From: Pollenia angustigena
Lineage: Eukaryota; Arthropoda; Insecta; Diptera; Polleniidae
Assembly (NCBI GenBank): GCA_930367215.1
Contig: OV884060.1
Span: forward strand, 208,881,253 to 208,945,252
Direction of reading: 5' to 3'
DNA: 64,000 bases
The notes beneath the pieces were generated by a model. That model was not told the DNA's origin and ran no database searches. It saw only the letters and a program-made list of their open reading frames with translations. Made by a program: the position numbers and the translations under genes. Below, one piece after another: positions 54,455 to 64,000 of this stretch; the first letter of the stretch is position 1; every line of letters starts with the position of its first letter.

Positions 54455-57120
54455 CTCATATAAAGCCCACTCTGGTAAAATAATTAAATACGCCTAAAAC
54501 CGTAGCAGATATAGATATTGCGATAAACTTTCTTCCAACTAAGCTCCATATGGCCAGAACAAATGTTATGCAATTTTGTGATATACGGTCCATAATAACC
54601 CTTAGATCCATTTAAAGAAGCCTTCTGAAATTCACTGCAAACGATAAAACTAATTTCTCCGCTGTATTGAAATTTATGTCTTTTAATACCAGAAATCACT
54701 CTGCAGAATTTTGGGATGATTGGTTCATAGCTTACCATGGCTCCAATATAAATTCTTCTCCTGAAAATCATTTAAGTTCGGCTTAAAATGTCGTAAAACT
54801 TTCTGATTTTCAGTCAATTATTAAACCAATTTTAATGCAGATGTCTGTTTTTTTAAAGATAAATTAATAATAAATAGACATCATATAGATATAACTCTTA
54901 AAACATTTGAACTTTTGGTGGAGGGTATCAAAGATTCGGCACTGCCGAATATAGCGCTCTAACTTGTTTTGTATACAAAACATAAAAAACAACCAGTTTT
55001 TGGAAAATTTTGCTTAAACTCGAAAGAAATGCTTTACGAGTTGGAACAATTCGTACTGCGCATCAAGATGTTCGTAATGTTTGTTTCGAATGAACGAAAG
55101 TTTTTTACTTTTTCAAAAACAAGAAGTAAGAAAGTATATATATGATACCCTACATGGGCAATCATGGACCTACCCGCTAGGACAAAATTTTATTGGGAGT
55201 TTAAGAACGGAATGCATATTTAGATATCTTCATCTTTATCAAATTTGTTTGCCGTTAAAGGCCAGTTTACACGGTTATACAATGTATTACGACATTGCAA
55301 AAAATGATGTAGAATAAGAAAAATCTTATCATGTAAAAGCAAAATGTATTGAGTAAGAGAGAATACGAATACAAAATCTGACAAGCGGCCGGGTCGGTAA
55401 ATGCTTTTTTTCTAAGCCATTTTAAACAATTACGTATTCTCATCACACCAGAGGTGTATTTTAGAAGAGTATATTGAATGTGGTAGCAATTTTCATGTTG
55501 TTTTTGTAAAAAATTAAAACTGCAACCATCTGCTTTTTTTGTTACTATTTTTGATTTAACTTGTACCATCCGTGTAAACATGAATTTCATTTACAAAAGA
55601 TTTTTATTTTTTTCTTTTAAACACGGGGAGAATTTCATAATATTTTAATTCTACAAAGTCGTAATACATTGTATTACCGTGTAAGCTGTAATGATTTTAG
55701 GAAGGTGGTTTATATGGGACCTATAGTTAATATTAGATCCACTAGCACAGCATTTTGTCATGTCATAGTAGCTAAAAATAAAAGTCACTGTCGCCACTAT
55801 TAATCTAAATACCAACGTAATAAGATGGTTTATCAGCACAAAGACCCCATTCCGGAAAGAACCTTGTTTGGGGGCTATGTAAAATTTCGGACTGATTCGG
55901 CCCATTTTCAATGAGCTTGGACCTTTCATCAAATTATTTCGAAAATTGCGCCCTGTACTTTGCGCACAAGGCTTACATGGACAGCCAGCCAGCCGGACGG
56001 ACATCGTTAGATCGACTCAGAAAGTGATTCTGAGGGTGTGTGAGGTGAATAAAATTTCACTAGCCCTAGGGGCTAGTATAAATTTTGACATTAGCGTAGA
56101 AATTTTAATTCACCGTAGAACTTTGCTACCGTTTCACACACACCCTGAGTCTATTGATATCATAGTTGGGGGTAGTGCACTAAATATGGATTTAAATCAG
56201 CAGTGCACTATCACTAAATAAAACTGCAAAACAATTAGTTTGCTCTCTTTTTTACCAGCTTTAGTGTTGATTGGTAATTTTTTTACTACCACTAAACAAA
56301 TTTAGTGATATTGCAAATTGAATTGAACGCAGATTGAATGCAAAAATCTGCACTCAATTCGAATATGTCGTGCAATATTTGGACTTGCAATCAAAAAAGC
56401 TGCATACAAATATTGTCTCCCTAAAATTCAATTTTGTATTCATAAGCAAAGACCATTAAACAAAATGAAAATTTGTCAACAACTGTATAATTATTGGCTT
56501 AAATACTGAAAAAACAAGTTTTTAATTTAAATTTAAACAAATGAGTGAAGAAAAAAAGAAGTTACAATAAACTGATGATTTTCTATTTTTTTAAATCAAA
56601 AATTTTTTTTTTTTTTTTGAGTGCAAAATTGTTTAACATTACTATCACTCATGCTTAGTGAGGCTGCAATTTTAAATTCATCACTCAACATTAACAAAAT
56701 TATTGCAATATTTTTGCACTATCACTAAGTGTGAGTTGAAACTGCAAAATCAGTGCACTACCCCCATCTATGATTGGTATACTTTAAGGTGGGTCTATTT
56801 TAAGATGTTATAAACAGCATGCATTTGTGCTGCCCTGTCCAACGTTTCGAACGAGTAAAAAAATCGTATTATTTTTTTTCTTAGTATAGATTGGGGAGTA
56901 CTACTTTAGAAAAGGAGCTTCTACCTATGTGCCCGTATTATCCAGTCTAGTTCTAATTTGGTGAATCGTTTTGTTAATAATGTTTTTTTATGCTTCGACT
57001 TAGTCCCCTTTTACACTGTGGAAATTGAAGGGCAGACATAAGACTATCTGTACTAGACATTTTTCGGTTCTCTTTTCCACAGTTCGCATTTTTCATGTTG
57101 TTGCTTCGTATTATTTTTCA
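54455..57120. repeat. Repeat-rich stretch without genes
   Basis: The decayed repeat shared with 13541-13960 covers about 55122-55830 and ends near gacggacatcgttagatcga (55995). A foldback with arms gccagtttacacggttatac / accgtgtaagc spans 55259-55690. An element with GGGGGTAGTGCAC ends spans 56168-56765. No protein can be read. Confidence 0.5.
56168..56765. mobile_element. MITE with GGGGGTAGTGCACT ends
   Basis: The left end GGGGGTAGTGCACTAA is matched by CAGTGCACTACCCCC, and the inverted similarity continues with cactatcactaa inside. A target duplication is not clear. Confidence 0.6.
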
Positions 57121-57128
57121 CACATCAA

Positions 57129-59506
57129 CAGGGATGTCAGATGTCACGATTTTACGTCATTTTGACGATTTTTTTTCGCTGAATTTACCAAAATGACGAT
57201 TGACGATTTTGAATGTAGAGTCACTTAGGTGTTGACGATTTAATCCCGTCAATAAATTTAGTTTAACTTTAATCTTTCATCAAATTTTTAACACTTTAAT
57301 CTGTCAAGTAAAGTTTTTTTCTTACCGAACGTTTCCACATGCAAGTAATTACTTGCAAGTAGTGTATACGTATTATCAACAAAAATTTGAGGAAACAGCC
57401 GATTGGCTGAATGAACAAAAATTGTGTGAATGTTAGTGAAAAAGTGTCAGTGTATTGAGTTTTTCGAACTTGCACTTGCATGTGGAAACGGGGGGTTAGT
57501 TAATATATGTACATAGAGGCGAATATATATTTATATCTACTAGCGGACTCGACGAACTTCGCCTCGTCCCAATTTTAAGCCTTCAGACAAACTTAAGAGT
57601 AATTATACAACACAAATATTAAAATTTTTAATATGATTTATTTGAATGGAAGCAGTAGAGAGCGATTTGATGTACAAAAATCTATAAATCACTAAATATA
57701 TAAACCATCTTTAAACGCATAAAATTCGGCGTTTAAACTACCAACACAGACCATATGAATTTGATAAGATTTATCGTAGTGCTGTCACATGTTATTTTTT
57801 TACCACATATAACACATGGGAGAATGATTTATAGTTGCTGAGTTTAAACTACATATAAATTCAAGTTTAGTTCAACTAAACCAGCGTTTAAACCATCAGT
57901 GGTTTATTAGCCATTATTGTACAAGTTTTTTTTTAGAAAAACTAAAAAACAACTATGTAGTTAATATTAGTCAGGGCCATTTTTTGATGTTTTTTATATT
58001 GGCAGGACGATTTTTCGAAAAAAAAATAATCTGACAGCACTATTTCACTTGTTTGTTTTATTCGAGTACAATAACTGCCTGCTTTTAAAACACGAGTGCA
58101 AAACTCCTTCAAATTACTGCCTGCTTTTAGATCGCGAGCACAAAAGTGACTCGTTTAACTAATATTTAAAACAAAATTTAAAAATGTCCATTCCTTAAGG
58201 GGTTCCCATACAAAAAGTTTAATACAGACTAGAAATATATTGAAGAAAACAGCCAAGGAGTCTCCTTAACAATTTTTCGAGACATACTTGCCCCTTATCA
58301 CCACTTCTTAAGGGTGCTCCCATACAAATATTGCGATTTATGAAATTTTTTAATTAATTAACATTTTTTGACTTTTGTGAATAAAATCAAAAGTTGTTAA
58401 CAGATTTTAATCATTTATAGCTGTAATTTTTAATAGATTTTTAACAAACAAAAATTTCGAAATGTTGATTAAAAATTATTCTTGTTGCCAAAAAAAAAAA
58501 AAAAAAAAAAATATGTTTCTAAAACGACAGCGCATGTTAGAAAAAAATTTAATGTTTAAAGGAAATTTTATTGCGGATTTTCGTTTTTTTTAGTATGTAA
58601 TTACAATAAACTGAACCGTTTTTGAACCGGTATTGGATTCAGCGTACCCGAAAAAGGTTTAAGCGCCAGTTGCCAAATTCTAGCACAGTGTAATTGTTTG
58701 ATAAAACTTGCGAAAAGCAATAAAAAACATTTTTAAATATAACAATAAAAAGAAATTAAATGGACTTTATATTTATACTGTGTACTTTTTTTCTTAACCT
58801 TTAATAATCAATGTACTTTAATTGCAACAAAAAAAGTTGGGAACCCTATATGTAGTTGTCCTGCGATTTAACTTTGAATAATTAAGTTTAAGTAATCGAC
58901 TTCCTTATTCTTCGCTGCTATTATTGCCCGTTCACCAATCCAATCGAGATTTTTGTAGTTTTGTGCAATGTCGGGGAACACTTTGCTGATGAGCTCCTCC
59001 TTGGACGATGTGAATTCACAAAAATTTTCAGGGTACGATATCAATCCATTCGAAACATCAATAGGAATTTGGCCGTTGCCAAGCTCCAGCAGTTGTCTCG
59101 AGAATTCAGCAGCCGATGGGTCGTTCTGCAACACGACTCTAATGTTTGCGGTCAATTGCAACTTCTGGACATGCCTCCACAAAGACGACGATTTCAGGCA
59201 GGCGTTAAGTTCATCTGCAGCAGAAGATTTGGGGATGACGGGAATTGTTTGACGAAAATCTCCGGAGAGCAATATCAATGCCGCACCTAATCGTCTTAAG
59301 TATTAAAAATTCTATATTTTTTGGTTTTGTATGATTTTATACTTAATATTTTTTTATGTTTTAATAGAGTGATATATCCGTGTTTATAAAAAAACGATTT
59401 TTTTATATGACGATTTTTTGACGGGTTTTTTCAAAACTACTGACGATTTTGACGATTTTTTTTTTAAATTTTGACGATATTTCGAAAAAAACATCTAACA
59501 TCACTG
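57129..59506. mobile_element. 2.4-kb hAT-type element with a Helitron fragment inside
   Basis: The ends are CAGGGATGTCAGATG and CATCTAACATCACTG, with exact 8-bp duplications CACATCAA at 57121-57128 and 59507-59514. Both ends carry repeated tgacgatttt. The interior from about 57540 to 59300 is foreign, including the helicase fragment. Confidence 0.88.
58865..59300 (-). pseudogene. Helitron (PIF1-like) helicase fragment
   Basis: The minus strand reads RLGAALILLSGDFRQTIPVI, PKSSAADELNACLKSS, LWRHVQKLQLTANIRV, then DPSAAEFSRQLLELGNGQIP, ENFCEFTSSKEELISKVFPD and ERAIIAAKNKEVDYLN before a stop. GDFRQTIPVIP with LNACLKSSxLWxH is the helicase signature of animal Helitrons (a PIF1-family motif III region and what follows). 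About 140 residues remain in a clean frame; the Rep domain and Walker A motif are absent. The clean frame suggests a fairly young copy. Confidence 0.85.
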
Positions 59507-59909
59507 CACATCAATGTCATTTTGAAATCAATGCCTGTTAAATGTTTATCTTTGTCAACAGTGAAAAAGAACAAAAAGAGGAAACAAAAGAGAACAATAC
59601 CATGTTTATACGGACAGCAATATTCGTGTTTTCTCTCCCATTCCTGTTTCGCGCCACAAACATGATTGAAACGACTTGTTTTGCCATGCAAAATTTTGAA
59701 AGCGAAAAAGGTCGCTTTATTTCAAAACATGCTGCGAAACAGGAAAAATGTACTATCATCTTCAATGTTAATAAGAATTATCCTTAGTTTTCAAAAAACA
59801 AAAAAATCTCAACACAAATAAAAAAACATAATCAAAATTTATGTTAAATAAAATAAAGGGATAAATATAAAATAATAAATAATATATTTTTAAGTTTTAC
59901 TAACATATT

Positions 59910-60645
59910 CTGAGCAAACTTTTAGCCATTTCTGAAGTATGCTTAAGATCGTTGTACTGCATAAGATATCACCCTGTCGTGGTTCTTAGCCGAATATGGC
60001 TAATCTTGGAAACTACAGGTCTCCAATTATGGTTACAAAGTACTTGGCACACATTTTTCTTCTGAATTAGCGGAGTGCTCGAAGCTGGTTCCCGGGAAAA
60101 CAATCTCAAGTCATTTATGAAATCATAAAAATTTTAATATTTGGAATTATTCCGCTCTTTTACGCCAACACTTTAACGCCAGCCATGTTTACTGCCGTCC
60201 GACTGGCTCCAATCTCAAAAATTTTGTCCGATCTAAGCATATTACACGCATTGAATCTTTAAAACTGAATTTTTCTTACTCTTTTGCAAACTTCAGCCGT
60301 TTTCAGCTTTTATTTTTGCTAAAAGGTGGGTTGTCGATCTTAATTCTAGCTACTAATCTACTAGAACTTTAGCAACTTCGTACAATTTTAGTGCTAACAT
60401 CTAAATTGTACTTTATGCTCAGTATTTGCCGGACCTTTATAGCTATACTGACTACACCAGTAACAATAAGTCGCGAAAATCTTTTGGCGAAAGTTTTTTT
60501 GGGCGACCAGCTTTGTTGCTTTTGGTATCCAAACTACACTTCTTTTTATTTAACATTCAAATCGCACTGAAATTTTGTATTTTTTGTGATCTTGCGATGT
60601 GAGACTCTTCTTTTTTAAAATTTTCACAATGCTTTGTTTTAAAAG
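59910..60645 (-). pseudogene. Tc1/mariner-type transposase relic
   Basis: The minus strand reads, in order with frameshifts, a helix-turn-helix piece (AKILKKKSLTSQDHKK), AGRPKKLSPKDFRDLL (the GRPRK-type linker), SDKIFEIGASRTAVNMAGVK (the SDExKF first-catalytic block), and QYNDLKHTSEMAKSLL. The last is the DNDPKHTS second-catalytic block with Asp changed to Tyr and Pro to Leu. Many stops make it long dead. Confidence 0.7.
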
Positions 60646-60939
60646 TGCCGCTTTTGACTTACCGTTCTTGAAGAAACTAGACAAAATTTAATTGCTCAAA
60701 TTTTTTTTAAAATTTTAACAAAATTTAATATTAAGAATTAATTTACTCCCTTTAAAAGCAAATCCCACAGATAAAACTTGATTTTTTTTAACATTTTTAT
60801 GAAAGATTCCCAAAAGGTCAATATTGTTCACACATATGGTTTGGATGTTAACTTAGTATAAATATAAAAACTAACGGTACTTTTCAAAATAAGTTTACAT
60901 AGTATTGTTATTAAATGTAGAAAGCCATACAAAAGTTTT

Positions 60940-62218
60940 TATGCTAAGTTCACACTTGGGTTTTTAAACGCGTTTAAGCAAAATGTTGATTTAGCTAATC
61001 AAAGCCGTTCACATTACATTTGAGATAACTAAGATGACAGATGATTAAGAAAAAAAACACACAAAAAAAAAATTCAAACAAATTTATATTTCTTTAAAGC
61101 AGTGTTCGAAAATAAACACTAAATATTGTTTCTTAATGTTCGGTTCGGTAGATTTGTGGAAAACACAAACGCTAATAGTGTTTGTGTAGAAAATCATTAA
61201 AAAAGATAACACAAAAATATTACTGTTTTTATCAAACTCAACAAAAGATGTGAACATTTAATTCCGTTTGGTTTTTTTTGAAAATCCACGAACTTCAATG
61301 TGTTCGGTTCGGCTCGGTAATGTTCGTCGCTTTTTGCTGATAAAAAAAAACCAAACATTTTTTACAAAAACAAAATACACACACGAAAAAACATTATAGA
61401 ACATTAAAATATAATGTTTGTCTACAGTATCACTACAATTGTTCTGTTTTTTAACGAAGAACCGAACATTATATAATGTTCGGTTCTTTCTTGAAAATAG
61501 TTACGAACGTTATTAAGGGTTGTGTATGTCTACACAATCACTAAAAAAATAGATATCGTTCCTGGGTGTGTGAGCCGAACGTTAAATAATGTACTGTTTA
61601 TTTTCGAACACTGCTTTAAAATATTAAAAATGGATAAAAACACTTGTATAAAGTTATCAGAAGATTATTTTAATCATTTTAATGATGAAATTGTGAAAAT
61701 TTATGAATTATTTAATACTATGTTCACACTTGGGTTCTTAAACGCGTTTAAGCAGCTCGAACGTGATTAAGCTCTAATCACTTCAAAATCGAGATGATTG
61801 CCCAAACATTGAAGTGATTTATTAATCACTTCAAATTGACATGATTACAACTAAATCACTTCATAAACCACATAGAATCCACTGAACATACCTCAAATGT
61901 AGAATCGCCAACAACCGTGTACAACCGGCCAAGATTTCTGCTTAATGTTTTTATTTTTTTTTTCTTAAATAATTCATACATTTTCACAATTACATCATTA
62001 AAATTATTAAAATAATCTTCTGATAACTTTATAAAAGTGTTTTTATCCATTTTTAATACTTTCAAGAAATTTAAATTTGTTTGTTGTTTTTTTGTGTGTG
62101 TGTTTTTTCTTAATCATCTGTCATCTTAATCATCTCAAATGTAATGTGAACGGCTTTGATTAACTAAATCAACATTTTGCCATAACGCGTTTAAAACCCC
62201 AAATGTGAACATAGCATA
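60940..62218. mobile_element. Inverted-arm element X, interrupted
   Basis: The left arm (60940-61712) and right arm (61961-62218) are inverse copies, starting TATGCTAAGTTCACACTTGG and ending AACATAGCATA. Both arms carry a short frame reading KMDKNTxIKLSEDYFN and FNDxIVKxYELF. The left arm is split by the MITE 61102-61614. I do not recognise the protein piece. Confidence 0.7.
61102..61614. mobile_element. MITE with GCAGTGTTCGAAAATAAACA ends
   Basis: The 20-bp ends GCAGTGTTCGAAAATAAACA and TGTTTATTTTCGAACACTGC are exact inverses. TTTAAA borders both sides, so the duplication is TTTAAA or TTAA. The sister arm of element X shows the empty site (atttcttgaaagtatt at the matching place). Confidence 0.85.
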
Positions 62219-62471
62219 AGGAAAAAAATTAAAACATTAAGCAGAAATCTTGGCCGGTTGTACACTACATGTTGGCGATTCTACATTATTAGGTATGTTC
62301 AGTGGATTCTATGTGGTTTATGAAGTGATTTAGTTGTAATCATGTCGATTTGAAGTGATTAACAAATCACTTCAATGTATGGGTAATCATCTCGATTTTG
62401 AAGTGATTAGATCTTAATCAAGTTCGAGCTGCTTAAACGCGTTTATGAACTCAAGTGTGAACATAGTATTA
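61713..62471. mobile_element. Inverted-arm element Y, interleaved with X
   Basis: The left arm (61713-61960) and right arm (62232-62471) are about 240-base inverse copies starting TAATACTATGTTCACACTTG. Inside are repeated aatcacttca motifs and atcttggccggttgtaca. The right arm of X lies between the two arms of Y. Confidence 0.75.
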
Positions 62472-64000
62472 GAGAGTTTCCAAGTTGAAACTTTAATAGT
62501 TTTCATGATATACCAGTGATGCCAGGAACAATTTCAAAAAATGCCTACGTATGTCCAAAAAATATCCCTTTTTTCACTACAACCAAACAAATTTCCCTAC
62601 ACTTTTCCCTACGTTAAAAATTTATTGTTTTTAGCGACAAGCTAACAAATATATATTTATTTTGTTAACATTTAGTGCATATTTATTATAATAAAATTTA
62701 TTTATTAAAAAAAAAAACAATTAATTTCAAAAATAACACTGTGACAAAATTTTTTTTTTTCTTTTTGACAGAAACGCATCTATTAATCCTTTAATCTAGA
62801 ACAAAACAGAGTCAAATTCGTATTTGATTTATCATTTCCTCATCTTTTGTTAATTTTTAAGAGCTTAATAGTTTTCAAGAATACTTATTTTTAATAATTT
62901 TTTTAACATAGTTATCCAATAATTTTTAGCAAACTTGGTACCAAATTAAAAAAAATGTTTTCTTCAGTTCCCCTGAACTTAAATATAAAAAATTTCCTTT
63001 TAAAAGTAAATCATTTCATATCCTTAAAAGTTTTCATTTAAAATTTTTTAAAAATTTTAAATTGTATATTTTTATTTCTCTTATAGTGCATTTACACTTG
63101 TAATTTTCAAACTAGTTTACGATCGTAAACTACTTTCATAAACTATACCGCTAACATTAGCATTTTTGACAGTTAAGTTGTTTATCTTTGACAAGTTCTT
63201 AGCCCCAATAATAAAAAAAAAATGTTGATGCACATACATACGAACATATAAACCAGAGTACCGAAACGCTCGCTCATTTTTCAGTCATGAGCGAGCGTGA
63301 AAAATTTTAAATTGAACTGCTTCTTCACATTCATGAGGGTGAGGAAAAAAAATATTTTTAATTTCCTCATTCATGAAAAATGAGCAAACAAAAAAATTCA
63401 TATATGAATTTGTCAGATATGAAAAATTTAAAAAAATTCACATTCAAATTCCTCATAATGAAAAAAACGCGATTTGCCTGACCATTAACAGCGGGAAAAT
63501 GAAGTTGTAAAGAGGCCTTAAAGAAGGCCTTTTTACCAATATTAAGTTTTCCAGTCGCATTCCAACTGTATTAGAACAACAAGGTTCTATCTTACACGTT
63601 GTTTAGGTGCATATAAATCCTTGTTGTCCTAAGGTCGCAAATTGTTGTTGCTAATAACGCGAAGTTAGTAAATTAATAACTAAACTTACTACACATTCCA
63701 ACATTACTGCTAATAAAACTATTTCGACAGGCCTTATCTCAGAAAAGTTAATTTGAATTTGTAAAATATTTCATAAAACCCATTCTAAAACCCCTTTTCG
63801 AAGAAGGCAGAGCGGAATAAGTAAAAGTTTATTGAAAATCTAGTTGTAATCCTTCTTTAAGGCCTGGAAAGTCAAAGCCCTCGCAATTTTTCCCGCTAGG
63901 CAGCACGATAGCCTGTTTGTGTCTTGTAAAATTATTTGTTGGCTGGTAAACTAAAATGTGTTTTTTTTTATTTTGTGATGCCTCTAAAAGGGTCTGTTTT
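62472..64000. other. AT-rich stretch, no gene seen
   Basis: The phrase ccagtgatgccaggaac at 62513 looks like a hAT left end without a visible partner. Inverted similarity around aggccttaaagaaggcc (63512) and ccttctttaaggcctgg (63851), with agcgggaaaa and tttttcccgct further out, suggests a foldback of about 63488-63897. There is a short hairpin gctcgctcat...atgagcgagc at 63270-63297. Confidence 0.4.

Noticed and set aside
54484..54771. 95-codon open frame on the minus strand
   Set aside because: No motif, and it lies in the decayed dispersed-repeat context just outside the 9.1-kb element.
58961..59290. Two + strand open frames of 94-109 codons
   Set aside because: They are antisense shadows of the Helitron helicase fragment, whose protein motifs are clear.

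Overview
The window looks like nuclear DNA of a higher fly, most likely a calyptrate (blow-fly or house-fly type). It is very AT-rich, has GT/AG introns, carries one insect cytochrome P450 gene, and is otherwise packed with DNA transposons. Species assignment is inference; the sequence contains nothing diagnostic to species.

The only conventional host gene I can support well is a CYP4-clade P450, best matched from memory to CYP4AA1, on the + strand. Four coding exons (6288-6459, 25405-25785, 28803-28869, 28931-29810) join in phase into 499 residues with every P450 landmark: membrane anchor, PP hinge, WxxxR, I-helix, ExxR, PERF and the heme-Cys loop. The initiator Met is not in the first recognised exon and must lie in an unfound upstream exon. 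Intron 1 of this set is 18.9 kb and intron 2 is 3.0 kb; both are swollen by transposons. A second candidate gene lies antisense inside the big intron (14290-14553): an 87-residue secreted acidic peptide with its own TATA-like box and poly(A) signal.

Regions. 1-6287: upstream sequence with an old hAT-type MITE, a jockey-like reverse-transcriptase relic and a perfect 67-bp inverted repeat just before the first exon. 6460-25404: the giant intron, with a 4.4-kb hAT element containing a second hAT, a TAA-flanked MITE split by a DUF4371-type hAT, and a 1.7-kb hAT holding two small MITEs. 25786-29810: rest of the P450. 30-35 kb: foldback MITEs, a perfect 79-bp-arm hairpin, and a nest of TAA/TTA-flanked elements including one with a MADF-domain relic. 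36.9-37.4 kb: a HARBI1-like nuclease relic. 38-45 kb: more hAT elements and MITEs. 45.36-54.45 kb: a 9.1-kb element bounded by an 8-bp duplication, holding two coding segments of a repeat-associated protein family I cannot name and a deep stack of younger insertions. 57.1-59.5 kb: a hAT carrying a Helitron helicase fragment. 59.9-60.7 kb: a Tc1-like relic. 60.9-62.5 kb: interleaved inverted repeats split by a MITE.

Two target-site classes dominate: 8-bp duplications (hAT-like) and 3-bp TAA/TTA duplications (PIF/Harbinger-like). For many insertions the empty site can be read in this same window, so their order is reconstructable. No CRISPR array, operon, rRNA or convincing tRNA is present.
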